DNA from: Treponema sp. UBA1233
GTDB lineage: Bacteria; Spirochaetota; Spirochaetia; Treponematales; Treponemataceae
Length of the DNA: 30,181 nt
Direction: 5' to 3'
Assembly: GCA_002309305.1 (NCBI GenBank)
Contig: DBWR01000070.1
Coordinates: 31,106-61,286, forward strand
In this document: in pieces, positions 1-8,453 of the stretch
Layout: each line of letters starts with the position of its first letter
How positions within the stretch are numbered: the first letter of the stretch is position 1
Made by a program: the position numbers and the translations under genes
The notes under the pieces: model-generated
Told to the model about the DNA's origin: nothing
What the model saw: only the letters and a program-made list of their open reading frames with translations
Databases searched by the model: none

Positions 1-812
1 ACGCTCATTCCTTTTTTGAATTCCTTTATTGCGCTTACTTTTGTACAAAGGGTCATCACTGGTTTTAATTCTATTGGCGTTCCCTTTTCCTTAAGGTATT
101 GTGAATTGACGTCTCCTGCATCATATCCGTAAACGATGATTCCAGGCCTTATCATGTCAAGATGTGTTTCGGGTAAGTCAAGGCTTGCGGCGGAATTTGC
201 GCAGTGGCATATTCCAGAATTGAATCCCGCCTCCCTGATGTTTTGGATTGCCTTCTGAAATTTACTGAACTGTAGTTTTGTATATTCGATGGAAGATGAT
301 GCCTTGTCATCACTCAATGCAAAGTGTGTCATCGTTCCTTCCTGGACAAGGACTTTTGTTTCTGCAATGTGGCGGGCCATTTCTGCGGCTTCATCTTCAA
401 GACAACCGATGCGTCCCATGCCTGTATCAACTGCAAGGTGAACGGGGTAGGCCTTCTTATTCTGACGTTTTGCTTCTTCTGCAAACAGGTCAATGTATTC
501 AGCGTCAAACACAAATGGGGTAATGTCATTTTCTACTGCGGTTTTGATTTCTTCCGGGTCACACAGACTAAAAAGCAGGATGGGAGCCTTAATGCCGTTT
601 TCCCTGAGTTCCACACCTTCGTCAACAGCGGCAACCGCAAGATATTCCACTCCACATTCAAGAGCGGCACGTGCACATTCAACCGAACCGTGTCCATATG
701 CGTCCGCCTTTACCGGAATGCACATTTTTGTACCGGGTTTTGTAAAAGCCCTGATAGCGTTTATATTGTGCATGAAATTTTCCAAATGAATTATAGCCCT
801 TGTAGATCTCAT
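1..812 (-). CDS. alr: Alanine racemase, C-terminal part cut off by the window edge
   Basis: PLP enzyme that interconverts L- and D-alanine and supplies D-Ala for peptidoglycan in the cytoplasm. About 270 residues are visible reading leftward from the ATG at 812; roughly the last 100, including the catalytic-tyrosine region, lie outside the window. Motifs seen: PVKADAYGHG, with the PLP-binding lysine at residue 35; VDTGMGRIG near residue 130; HCANSAA; and MIRPGIIVYGY, which contacts the PLP phosphate. The frame is open to the edge with no stop. A purine-rich GAGGGTGG lies just upstream of the ATG. The gene diverges from trpS. Family assignment is firm; whether the rest of the gene is intact cannot be seen. 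Confidence 0.93.
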   Translation of the reverse strand, partial: MRSTRAIIHLENFMHNINAIRAFTKPGTKMCIPVKADAYGHGSVECARAALECGVEYLAVAAVDEGVELRENGIKAPILLFSLCDPEEIKTAVENDITPFVFDAEYIDLFAEEAKRQNKKAYPVHLAVDTGMGRIGCLEDEAAEMARHIAETKVLVQEGTMTHFALSDDKASSSIEYTKLQFSKFQKAIQNIREAGFNSGICHCANSAASLDLPETHLDMIRPGIIVYGYDAGDVNSQYLKEKGTPIELKPVMTLCTKVSAIKEFKKGMS

Positions 813-830
813 CTTTCCACCCTCAGGAAT

Positions 831-858
831 ATTTTAATCAAATATGAATTTTATGCAA
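831..858 (-). promoter_or_regulatory. Candidate alr promoter
   Basis: Reading the minus strand, TTGCAT and TAAAAT are separated by 16 bases, ending about 19 bases before the alr ATG. Both hexamers are close to sigma-70 consensus. It is based on sequence alone. Confidence 0.45.
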
Positions 859-870
859 TAGGGATAAAAT

Positions 871-896
871 AATTCATAATTCATAATTCATAATTA
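871..896. repeat. Heptanucleotide tandem repeat, AATTCAT x about 3.7
   Basis: AATTCAT occurs three times head to tail (871-877, 878-884, 885-891), followed by AATTA. It sits in the 212-base gap between the divergent genes alr and trpS, just upstream of the candidate alr promoter. The repeat is AT-rich and its unit is not a multiple of 3, so copy-number change would alter only promoter spacing. Confidence 0.8.
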
Positions 897-934
897 GTTT
901 CGGCGTGGTAAAAAAATAAAAGACCTTAATAATA

Positions 935-963
935 TTGAAACATTCATAGTTTTATTATATATT
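935..963 (+). promoter_or_regulatory. Candidate trpS promoter
   Basis: TTGAAA (935-940), a 17-base spacer, then TATATT (958-963), about 60 bases before the trpS start. No T-box or leader-peptide structure was recognised in the leader. Confidence 0.5.
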
Positions 964-1024
964 TTATTTATATTAGTTGTTCCTTTAGTTATGGAAAAAA
1001 AATTATATACATGAGGTTAAAAAA

Positions 1025-2122
1025 ATGGCAGACTTAGACTATGATTCAAATAAAACTTTTGCGGCTGCAGTTGAACGCAGTAAAAAAATTGAGGAAGACA
1101 TCGTAAAAAATCCCTCAAAATACAGGGTTCTTACAGGCGATAGGCCTACTGGAAGACTTCACATCGGACATTATTTCGGCTCGTTACAGAACAGGGTTCG
1201 ACTTTCAAAACTGGGAGTGCCGACAATGATTCTTATCGCCGACTATCAGGTTTTGACCGACCATGATGCCTTTGACGAGATAAGCCAAAATACCAAGCAG
1301 CTTGTCATCGACTACCTTTCAGTTGGAATTGAACCGGGTGAAAACGTAATCATCTATCCGCACAGCTATGTACCGGAATGCAACCAGCTCATGCTTCCTT
1401 TCCTGACTTTGGTTACAGAAGCGGAACTAAAGCGCAATCCGACGGTAAAGGATGAAATCCAGAGCGGCCTTGAGAACGGAAAAATGAAGGCCGTAAACGC
1501 AGGAATGCTTACATATCCGATTCATCAGGCATGCGACATTCTTTTCTGCAAGGGTAATGTTGTTCCTGTAGGTAAGGATCAGCTTCCTCACCTTGAGCTG
1601 ACACGCAACATCGCACGCAGGTTCAACGATAAGTATTGCAAGAACCGTGAGCCCGTATTCCCAGAACCACAGGCACTTCTTTCAAAAACGCCGAGCATTC
1701 TGGGACTGGATGGAAGCCAGAAGATGAGCAAGAGCCGCGGCAATGCCATCATGCTTTCTGCAACGGAAGATGAGACAGCCGCACTCATAAAAAAGGCAAA
1801 GACGGATGCCAATAGGGTCATCACCTATGAACCGGAGACAAGGCCGGAGGTAGCAAACCTTCTTATGATAATTTCACTTTGTACCGGAGAAGAACCTGAA
1901 GCCATAGCTCAGCGCATAGGAGAAGGTGGGGGCGGAATGCTCAAAAGCCAGCTTACAGAAGCCCTGAACGAAACCCTGCGTCCAATACGTGCAAAGCGTG
2001 CAGAACTGGAAAAGAATCCTGAATATATAAGGCAGGTTTTGACCGAGGGAGCCGAAAAGGCCCGTGAGATTGCGGTAAAGACTCTTGATGAGGTTCGTAC
2101 CGTGATGAACATGGTAATCTAA
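1025..2122 (+). CDS. trpS: Tryptophanyl-tRNA synthetase
   Basis: Class I aminoacyl-tRNA synthetase that charges tRNA-Trp with tryptophan using ATP. At 365 residues it is slightly longer than typical bacterial TrpS because about 38 residues precede the ATP-binding signature. Seen: TGRLHIGHYFGSL, the HIGH-type motif at residues 42-54; QKMSKSRGN, the KMSKS loop at about 232-240; and a Rossmann fold with the conserved KDQLPHLELTR stretch, which binds substrate in this family. The ATG at 1025 has GAGG about 9 bases upstream. The lipoprotein gene starts 21 bases after the stop and probably shares the transcript. Confidence 0.96.
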   Translation: MADLDYDSNKTFAAAVERSKKIEEDIVKNPSKYRVLTGDRPTGRLHIGHYFGSLQNRVRLSKLGVPTMILIADYQVLTDHDAFDEISQNTKQLVIDYLSVGIEPGENVIIYPHSYVPECNQLMLPFLTLVTEAELKRNPTVKDEIQSGLENGKMKAVNAGMLTYPIHQACDILFCKGNVVPVGKDQLPHLELTRNIARRFNDKYCKNREPVFPEPQALLSKTPSILGLDGSQKMSKSRGNAIMLSATEDETAALIKKAKTDANRVITYEPETRPEVANLLMIISLCTGEEPEAIAQRIGEGGGGMLKSQLTEALNETLRPIRAKRAELEKNPEYIRQVLTEGAEKAREIAVKTLDEVRTVMNMVI

Positions 2123-2143
2123 GTTTTTATAGGAGAGTTTGTT

Positions 2144-2776
2144 ATGAAGAAATCACTTGCACTGTCATTTTTTCTTTTGCTGGGATTTGTCTTTATGTCC
2201 TGCCAGACTACAGGCGGAACAACTTCCGGACGTATTGTCTATGAACCTGGCGAAATAGTAAATGGTAAGGACGGTAAGCCTGTCTTGTACAAAAACAAGA
2301 GCATGGATATTGCAATTGACATTTCTTCTGATGCCATAGTCATACCCCAGGATACGCTTTCAATGATGGAAACAGATGGAAGGAAAGTTGATTTTATGAT
2401 GAGCCATGCCGATTTGACCGGAAAAACAGTCATGGTCTCTGTGGAAAATATGGGGGATGAATACGCTTATCTTGATGACGAAGAGTTTACATCAACACTT
2501 TTGGAAAATCCGGTTTTTGTCGGACTGTACACGGAGCAGATGAAAAAATCCCTGGAAGACAGAGGGTACACTGTTAGTGATGTTGTTCTGGAAGAATTGA
2601 AGTTCATGGGCAAAGACGTTTATGGCCTGCATCTTTCTGCTGGAATTTCCATAATACCGATCGAATATGTCGTGGTGTTCACAAAACACGGTCAATATCT
2701 CCGCAATGTCACGGTTGGAGCCACAAGTTATAAGTATTGTCTGGAGCAGATTGCCGCTATAAGGCATTACAAATAG
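2144..2776 (+). CDS. Small lipoprotein of unknown function
   Basis: 210 residues. The N-terminus is a typical lipoprotein signal: MKK, a hydrophobic core, then FMSC with the lipidated cysteine at residue 20, followed by a Thr/Gly-rich stretch (QTTGGTTSG). The mature part is a mixed alpha/beta domain of about 180 residues with many acidic side chains. I recognise no catalytic motif. It is likely anchored in a membrane and faces the periplasm. A good AGGAGAG ribosome-binding site precedes the ATG. It follows trpS closely and is probably cotranscribed, which says little about its role. Confidence 0.8.
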   Translation: MKKSLALSFFLLLGFVFMSCQTTGGTTSGRIVYEPGEIVNGKDGKPVLYKNKSMDIAIDISSDAIVIPQDTLSMMETDGRKVDFMMSHADLTGKTVMVSVENMGDEYAYLDDEEFTSTLLENPVFVGLYTEQMKKSLEDRGYTVSDVVLEELKFMGKDVYGLHLSAGISIIPIEYVVVFTKHGQYLRNVTVGATSYKYCLEQIAAIRHYK

Positions 2777-2814
2777 TTTTGTCAACAAATTTCGTCTTTT
2801 TTTGAACAAGGCTC

Positions 2815-2843
2815 TTGACAAAGATGAAATAAAAGTATATTGT
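2815..2843 (+). promoter_or_regulatory. tRNA-Phe promoter
   Basis: Consensus TTGACA (2815-2820), a 17-base spacer and TATTGT (2838-2843; an overlapping TATATT lies at 2836-2841). It ends 13 bases before the mature tRNA 5' end, as expected for a tRNA promoter. Confidence 0.75.
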
Positions 2844-2856
2844 TATACCATTGTTT

Positions 2857-2929
2857 GCCGGTGTAGCTCAGTTGGTAGAGCGGAGGACTGAAAATCCTTA
2901 TGTCGTCAGTTCAATTCTGACCGCTGGCA
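2857..2929 (+). tRNA. tRNA-Phe (anticodon GAA)
   Basis: 73 bases folding as a full cloverleaf. The acceptor stem GCCGGTG pairs with CGCTGGC with two wobbles, the D stem GCTC pairs with GAGC, the anticodon stem GAGGA pairs with TCCTT around loop CTGAAAA (GAA at 2890-2892), and a T arm with TTCAATT follows. The discriminator is A. The 3' CCA is not encoded, so CCA must be added by nucleotidyltransferase. Confidence 0.95.
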
Positions 2930-2932
2930 CTT

Positions 2933-2961
2933 AAGCCTGGATGAATTTCCGGGCTTTTTTT
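2933..2961 (+). terminator. Intrinsic terminator after tRNA-Phe
   Basis: AAGCCTGG (2933-2940) pairs with CCGGGCTT (2949-2956) around an 8-base loop and is followed by a run of T (2955-2961). It begins four bases after the tRNA. Confidence 0.85.
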
Positions 2962-2987
2962 ATGCCCAAAAATCCAAATTAATTATA

Positions 2988-3014
2988 TAAACCTCTCAAA
3001 CCAAATGCCGATAA
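2988..3014 (+). promoter_or_regulatory. Sigma-28 (FliA/WhiG) flagellar promoter
   Basis: TAAA (2988-2991), exactly 15 bases, then GCCGATAA (3007-3014). This matches the enterobacterial sigma-28 consensus in every specified base. It lies 18 bases before the flgF ATG, giving a short leader that contains the ribosome-binding site. Confidence 0.88.
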
Positions 3015-3032
3015 TCAAAATTGAGGTGTAAT

Positions 3033-3833
3033 ATGATAAGAGGATGGTATATTGGTGCAAGCGGCATGAACGCCCAGCAGAACAGGCTGGATGCCATTTC
3101 CAACAACCTGGCGAACGTTGATACGACAGGCTTTAAAAAAGACATTCCTGTAAGCAAGTCATTCAGCGAACTTTTGGTGCGCAGGACTGTAGCGGACGGC
3201 ATTTACAAGACTTCTCTCGGTTCAAATGATGTGGCCCCGATTATCGGAACAATTGGTCTGGGAGTGGAAACCAACGAGCTTTTCACGGATTTTGACCAGG
3301 GTTCATTCAAGAGTACCGAAACAAATACAGACTTGGCTCTTGGCGGAAAGGGATTTTTTGTTGTTGATACACCCGACGGCGAAAGATTCACACGCAACGG
3401 TAACTTCCTTTTGGGAAAAGAGGGCATCCTTCTTACCAAAGACGGTTATCCTGTAATGGGAGAAAACGGTCCGATTAAGGTTGAGGACGACAAGTTTTTT
3501 GTAAACCAGGACGGTATGGTAATCAACAAGGAAAACAACGAGATTGCAGACCGCATAAAGCTGGTTCGCTTTGAAAACGAGCGCTACCTGAAGAAGCAGG
3601 GCAATTCCCTGTGGAACACCAACGAGATTGCCGGCGAATATCACATCGCAGAAGGCAACGAAAGGCCAAAGGTGCTTCAGGGATATACAGAGACAAGCAA
3701 CGTAAACGTAGTAAACGAAATGGTTCAGATGATAGAAGTGAACCGTGCATACGAAGCAAATCAAAAGACAATTCAGACAGAAGATGACATGATGGACACC
3801 CTTTGGGACAAAGTCGTTACTGTTAATCTGTAA
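3033..3833 (+). CDS. flgF: Flagellar basal-body rod protein FlgF
   Basis: Proximal rod component of the periplasmic flagellum, 266 residues. It has the rod/hook-family N-terminus (GASGMNAQQNRLDAISNNL, residues 7-25, then TTGFKK) and the matching C-terminal helix (NVVNEMVQMIEVNRAYEANQ); these two ends form the coiled-coil D0 domain. A middle D1-type beta region with GFFVVDTPDGERFTRNG lies between. I chose the ATG at 3033 over an in-frame TTG at 3021 because GAGGTG at 3023-3028 is the ribosome-binding site and overlaps the TTG. It is first in flgF-flgG-flgJ. Separating FlgF from FlgG rests on gene order and on closer resemblance of the next gene to FlgG. Confidence 0.9.
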   Translation: MIRGWYIGASGMNAQQNRLDAISNNLANVDTTGFKKDIPVSKSFSELLVRRTVADGIYKTSLGSNDVAPIIGTIGLGVETNELFTDFDQGSFKSTETNTDLALGGKGFFVVDTPDGERFTRNGNFLLGKEGILLTKDGYPVMGENGPIKVEDDKFFVNQDGMVINKENNEIADRIKLVRFENERYLKKQGNSLWNTNEIAGEYHIAEGNERPKVLQGYTETSNVNVVNEMVQMIEVNRAYEANQKTIQTEDDMMDTLWDKVVTVNL

Positions 3834-3853
3834 TCTGGGATAGGAGATAGAAG

Positions 3854-4648
3854 ATGGTTAGAAGTTTATGGACAGCCGCCACCGGAATGAACGGTCAGCA
3901 GGCGAATATTGATACAATTTCAAACAACCTTTCAAACGTAAACACTACAGGCTTCAAGCAGCATAGGGTTGAATTTGAGGACCTCCTGTATCAGACAAGG
4001 AAACTTGCAGGTACTCCAGCAACAGAAGATACGATTACACCTGTGGGAGTTCAAATGGGACATGGTGTAAAAGTAGGCGCAACCCAGAGGATTATGTCTC
4101 AGGGTTCTCTTCAGGCAACTGGTGTTGACACGGATATTGCCATTGTGGGAGATGGTTTCTTCCGTGTACAGCAGTATGACGGTAGCTGGGCATATACAAG
4201 GGACGGTTCTTTCAAGGTAGACTCTACAGGTCAGCTTGTTACGGCAAACGGACTTCGTGTTGTTCCTGAAATCATCCTTCCGGAAGGATTCCAGCTTGAA
4301 ACCCTTGCAGTTTCTACAACAGGTAAGGTAACTGTAAAAGTTGACGGCGGACTTGATCCTGTTGATGTTGGACAGCTTGAGCTCTACCGCTTCCCGAACT
4401 CTGTTGGTCTTGAAAACGTGGGCGACAACCTCTACAAAGTGACCAACGCTTCCGGAGATCCAATTGCTTCTCGTCCTGGAGTTGACGGAATGGGTACAAC
4501 CAGACACAAATTCCTGGAAATGAGCAATGTTTCAGTCGTAAACGAAATGGTTCAGATGATTGTTGCACAGCGAGCTTATGAGTTCAACTCAAAGGCAATC
4601 CAGACAAGCGACAACATGCTCCAGACAGCAACAACCCTCAAGAGGTAA
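3854..4648 (+). CDS. flgG: Flagellar distal rod protein FlgG
   Basis: 264 residues, the usual FlgG length. Conserved N-terminal signature MVRSLWTAATGMNGQQ, followed by ISNNLSNVNTTGFKQ. The central part has the typical GDGFFRVQ and YTRDGSFKVDSTGQLVT strands. The C-terminus NVSVVNEMVQMIVAQRAYEF forms the partner helix of D0. FlgG builds the distal rod between the proximal rod and the hook. AGGAG precedes the ATG, and the gene starts 20 bases after the flgF stop, so the two are cotranscribed from the sigma-28 promoter. Confidence 0.95.
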   Translation: MVRSLWTAATGMNGQQANIDTISNNLSNVNTTGFKQHRVEFEDLLYQTRKLAGTPATEDTITPVGVQMGHGVKVGATQRIMSQGSLQATGVDTDIAIVGDGFFRVQQYDGSWAYTRDGSFKVDSTGQLVTANGLRVVPEIILPEGFQLETLAVSTTGKVTVKVDGGLDPVDVGQLELYRFPNSVGLENVGDNLYKVTNASGDPIASRPGVDGMGTTRHKFLEMSNVSVVNEMVQMIVAQRAYEFNSKAIQTSDNMLQTATTLKR

Positions 4649-4654
4649 TGAAAT

Positions 4655-5221
4655 ATGGCAGTTCAGGGAATATCAGGATTAGGAATTACAGGAACACTTT
4701 CTAACGGAGAACAGGCAATCATAGCTGCACAGGAAAAGGCCGATGAAAGCCGCTTTATGTCACTCATTCAGGAAATGACCCGGGAAAAGAATGCTGAAAC
4801 CCCTGCTGCCTCAGAATCAGTAGAGACAGTCGCTTCTTCACAGATTGCATCAAACCACAGGCTCAAGGGCGACTATACTGAAGGATTCTACAACTATTAT
4901 ACATCAGAAAAAGATAAAAACGCATCTCCAGAGGGTATGGCCGCCAACGCCGTAAACTCCAAAGGCAAGAAAGTAACGATTGACCGCACATCAGAACTGT
5001 ATGCCCAGTCAAAAGAATTGGAAAACTACATGATGAAGATGATGCTTTCTTCCATGAGGGACACAATCCACCATACAAGCCTTTTCGGAAAGGAAAATGA
5101 CTTTGCCCGCGGAATGTATGAAGACATGCTCTACGATAACTATGCCGAGGCATTGACAAAGAATACAAACTTTGGTCTTGCAGATCAAATCTATCTTGAA
5201 CTTTCAGGATTACGCGCATGA
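4655..5221 (+). CDS. flgJ: FlgJ-type rod-binding protein (no muramidase domain)
   Basis: 188 residues. The C-terminal half (about 110-185) looks like the rod-binding domain found at the N-terminus of FlgJ: SKELENYMMKMMLSSMRDTI, then FGKENDFARGMYEDMLYDNY and LADQIYLEL. That domain caps the growing rod. The N-terminal half is low-complexity and acidic. There is no peptidoglycan hydrolase domain, unlike enteric FlgJ, so wall penetration would need another enzyme. It starts 6 bases after flgG, and its ribosome-binding site AGAGGT overlaps the flgG stop. No clear terminator follows. Confidence 0.82.
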   Translation: MAVQGISGLGITGTLSNGEQAIIAAQEKADESRFMSLIQEMTREKNAETPAASESVETVASSQIASNHRLKGDYTEGFYNYYTSEKDKNASPEGMAANAVNSKGKKVTIDRTSELYAQSKELENYMMKMMLSSMRDTIHHTSLFGKENDFARGMYEDMLYDNYAEALTKNTNFGLADQIYLELSGLRA

Positions 5222-5347
5222 TTTCCTATATCAGCAGAAATTTATATTACCGCATAAAAGACTGCACACGCAATTCTTCGGCAGGAAAAGTCTTGGTAAA
5301 AAAGTTTTCTAATGCCTAATTGATAATGGGCGATTCTTAAATTACTA

Positions 5348-5376
5348 TTGAATTGTTTCTCTTTTTCGAGTATTAT
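5348..5376 (+). promoter_or_regulatory. Candidate promoter of the first large lipoprotein
   Basis: TTGAAT (5348-5353), 17 bases, then TATTAT (5371-5376). The rest of the 202-base gap after flgJ holds no gene or terminator that I can see. Confidence 0.5.
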
Positions 5377-5423
5377 AAAATTTTAGTGTAAACAGCCCTT
5401 TTTTATATATTACGAGGAGATTT

Positions 5424-8249
5424 TTGGACTTGAAAAACAGAAAGCAACTTTTTTTTCATTTCTTTTCTGTCTTTGCTTTTTTTCTTTTCTCAGTTTGTTT
5501 TTCTTCATGTGAATTCTTTAATCAGCCGGTAAGGGAATATCTTGAATACTGGACGTCTACCTGCCAGGTTGGAAAGATGGAATATGCTTCGGAATATACA
5601 TATTTTGATGACGTACCCCAGGTTTCTGCAAATGGCACTCTGGAAATAAGGCTTTATTTGGTAAATCCCAAGGGAATCCCGATTTTAAAAAATCCTGATC
5701 CTAATAAAAATTGTTTTTCTTTTGCAGTTGAAAATGGGGAATCACCCGGAACAAACTATTCCGAAGAAGCAATGGATGCTGACCAGACTTCCGTAAGAAT
5801 AAAGATAAAACTGGATGACAAGAACGAAGGCCAAAAAATCACACTCTCCGGCTGCCTTTGGCCTGAAAACAAAACTCAATTTGAAGAATCTCAACTAAAA
5901 GAATCTTATCCAGAAACCTTTTATTCAACTACATTCGTGCAGAACACACCTCCGGACAATATCAAGGACTTGCAGCGGGCACCTGACTTTTTCCCTGAAA
6001 CTAAAAAGGCATATATTTCATTTAAGGTTCCAAAGCAGGACCAATGCCGAAATAAAAACTCAACTTATGAAGTAAAATATTATTTCCGTGAAGATAATGG
6101 CAGCATGTCATACAAAGGAAGCCGTATTCTCACTCTTGCCGACAACAAGAATCCAGATTCCGGAAGCGATACCTTCATGTATTATTTTGAAGAACAGACT
6201 GATGACATTTTGAATAGGTATGAATACACCGTTCAGGAAACAGGTCCTCATGGACTTAAAGCTGAATTGCGTGCTACAGATAAGGCATTGGGACCATGTA
6301 TACTTGTAGAACCTGTCGTAACATTGAACAATGAATTCAACGGACTTAAAGATGAGGATGATTACCTATGTATTGAAGTTCCGAGCAATGACAGTACAGT
6401 TTCATTTACGGCAATCCCAGGACAGGAAGGAGATACGCTTACAGTAACGGATAACGGAACGGTTATGGTTCCTACAGGGAATCTCTATACAGTAAGTGGA
6501 ATAGGACAGCATCAAATCATAGCGACTTCAAGCAGGACGGATGCATTCCCAGTAACTGTAGAAAAGAAAATCAGGATTGTAAAGACCCCTTCAGCAGCTT
6601 CCATTGTTTTTGGAACTTCATTTAACGGAAAGGGACAGGATACAAGCGGTTATTGGTACATAGAAGTCAACAATGCTTCAGACAAGGTAAATTATACAAT
6701 CAGTCCAACAGAAGAAGGAACAACACTTTCAGGAACTATTGACAGCACTACGTTCAGCGAAACCGATACTTCTAAAACAGGCACACTTGACGTCAGCAGC
6801 CACACTTTGACCGGTGTAATCCACAAGCAATACTGCAAGGATGTAAGTGTAACAAAGAAGGTTAAGGTAGTAAGAAAACTCCAGGAACCTTCATACTGGT
6901 TCTCTCCAAATCTGACTGGCACTAAATCAGGAAATTATGAATGGATAGAAGTTCCCGATGGATCAACTTATGTTACCTATACAATTACTGCGGCAAGCGG
7001 ATGCACGATGGAGATAAAAAACAGTTACGGTAATTCGACAACCACAGTAAATACCCATACATATACTAACAATCTGGCAAGCCTTGGTGCAGCCAGCTCA
7101 AGAGACTATACGCTGACTATCACAGTTAAAAAGCCATATCAAAACGACCAGACATTCTACAAATATATCAAAATGGTTCGGAAGCTGCAGAAACCTGCAT
7201 TTACATATTACAAGAACTCAGGCCACACAGTTTTAGCATCTAAAGATGATAATGCGGATACGTCAGAAATGATTCGTCAGGCATACGCAGACAATACATA
7301 CGGCATAGAACTCAAGGACTATGGAGAAACAATGTACTATGTTGCCTCTTTGGGAACTGGAGAAAGCCTCACCATAGAAGATAAAAGCCATGACGATGAA
7401 AGCTTGGATTCTCCAGAAGGTACTCTTGCCCTTGGTTACCACAGACTTAGGCTTTTAGTTTCTAGAGATGGCTATCAAACTCAGGAATATGAGGAATTGG
7501 TTTATGTCCAGGGAATCTTGGCAAATCCTGTTATTAACTATGTAAACAAATCAAAATTAGTGTCAGCTTCAGACAAAGATACAGTTTATTTCAGCTTTTT
7601 GAGTAATAACAAGCTTTATTACACAGTTTCTGCAGGCAATGATGGCAATAAACTAGTCGTTAAAAAAGGTACTCATACAGAAAGTCCAAACGCACAGAAA
7701 CAATATGCTCTGATGCCTGATACGACAAACTCTCTTTCAATTACACAAACACGAGACTTCTGTAAACCCAATGTCTATGCAAGAACCGTTGAAGTAAAGA
7801 TTAAACCGATTACGCTTAGTTATAACAATAATGATGATGGAACAGGTAGGCTTTATGTCTATCTTTCAGGATTTAATAAGAATAAATTTGATTTAAAGGG
7901 GAAAATCCTTGTTAATGAAAATGAAGCATTTTCCTATATCCACTCTAACCGCGATAATGTAAAGCAAAACGAGTGGCATGAGTTGGGGGATAGTGGAAAC
8001 CCTAGCTTTACTATTACATGTTCTTCAACTAAGGATGAACTTAAAATTGCCGTGGCCAGCTTAAGAAGAAATGTCGGAAATGCAACAGATGATCCGGATA
8101 ACGATGGTATTGCAGGATCATGCACAAAGACATTTTCTAATCTAAAAAAAGACGAGTCAAATCCAAGTCTTTGGGTTTTAGAGTCAGATGAAATTTCAGA
8201 AAAGAATAGAAGCATTAAGATAAAAATCCTTTTTATGGTTTCCGACTAA
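5424..8249 (+). CDS. Large repeat-containing lipoprotein A (paralogue of the next gene)
   Basis: 941 residues, family not recognised. The lipoprotein signal ends at FSSC (Cys29). Residues about 30-290 form an N-terminal region shared with the next gene, opening with FFNQPVREYLEYW. From about 295, beta-rich repeats of roughly 93 residues follow. Each opens with an F/L-x-G-x-x-D block, then YIEV and a YTI strand, and ends with a HKxYxxD...KxIxVVRxL strand. Three are clear (about 295-388, 389-484, 485-585) and two are degenerate. The protein ends in VSD. No ATG is available: in-frame TTG codons lie at 5424 and 5430 behind GAGGAGA (5414-5420), and the second has more usual spacing. Likely surface or periplasmic, possibly a binding or adhesive rod. 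Confidence 0.78.
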   Translation: MDLKNRKQLFFHFFSVFAFFLFSVCFSSCEFFNQPVREYLEYWTSTCQVGKMEYASEYTYFDDVPQVSANGTLEIRLYLVNPKGIPILKNPDPNKNCFSFAVENGESPGTNYSEEAMDADQTSVRIKIKLDDKNEGQKITLSGCLWPENKTQFEESQLKESYPETFYSTTFVQNTPPDNIKDLQRAPDFFPETKKAYISFKVPKQDQCRNKNSTYEVKYYFREDNGSMSYKGSRILTLADNKNPDSGSDTFMYYFEEQTDDILNRYEYTVQETGPHGLKAELRATDKALGPCILVEPVVTLNNEFNGLKDEDDYLCIEVPSNDSTVSFTAIPGQEGDTLTVTDNGTVMVPTGNLYTVSGIGQHQIIATSSRTDAFPVTVEKKIRIVKTPSAASIVFGTSFNGKGQDTSGYWYIEVNNASDKVNYTISPTEEGTTLSGTIDSTTFSETDTSKTGTLDVSSHTLTGVIHKQYCKDVSVTKKVKVVRKLQEPSYWFSPNLTGTKSGNYEWIEVPDGSTYVTYTITAASGCTMEIKNSYGNSTTTVNTHTYTNNLASLGAASSRDYTLTITVKKPYQNDQTFYKYIKMVRKLQKPAFTYYKNSGHTVLASKDDNADTSEMIRQAYADNTYGIELKDYGETMYYVASLGTGESLTIEDKSHDDESLDSPEGTLALGYHRLRLLVSRDGYQTQEYEELVYVQGILANPVINYVNKSKLVSASDKDTVYFSFLSNNKLYYTVSAGNDGNKLVVKKGTHTESPNAQKQYALMPDTTNSLSITQTRDFCKPNVYARTVEVKIKPITLSYNNNDDGTGRLYVYLSGFNKNKFDLKGKILVNENEAFSYIHSNRDNVKQNEWHELGDSGNPSFTITCSSTKDELKIAVASLRRNVGNATDDPDNDGIAGSCTKTFSNLKKDESNPSLWVLESDEISEKNRSIKIKILFMVSD

Positions 8250-8395
8250 ATCTCCTCTTCCATGTTTCCCCATACCATAACTGCAGGGGGGGAATTTGGA
8301 TGCAGAATACAAGCCCTCAGAATGTTAAATTTGACAAAAATCTCTAAAAAAATCATCGAAAATGGAGTTTTTCCCTTTATCTTTCCGATAATTTA

Positions 8396-8404
8396 TGCTA
8401 GAAT
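8396..8404 (+). promoter_or_regulatory. Candidate extended -10 promoter of lipoprotein B
   Basis: TGCTAGAAT is an extended -10 (TGn plus TAGAAT), about 50 bases before the start. The -35 region is weak. The 204-base gap 8250-8453 holds no gene; a TTGACA at 8331-8336 has no -10 at the right distance. Confidence 0.4.
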
Positions 8405-8453
8405 GTATGTAGTGGATTTATTTGTTTTAAGCTAATCATCGGAGAGAGAGTGT

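Noticed and set aside
324..872. 182-codon + strand ORF
   Set aside because: Antisense to alr, whose frame carries PLP motifs through the same region.
3303..3764. 153-codon minus-strand ORF
   Set aside because: Antisense to flgF; no motif or start signal.
3932..4507. 191-codon minus-strand ORF
   Set aside because: Antisense to flgG, Cys/Arg-rich and without family motifs.
8365..8391. Sigma-28 promoter before lipoprotein B
   Set aside because: TCCGATAA is present at 8384-8391, but the TAAA half at the required 15-base distance reads GAGT.
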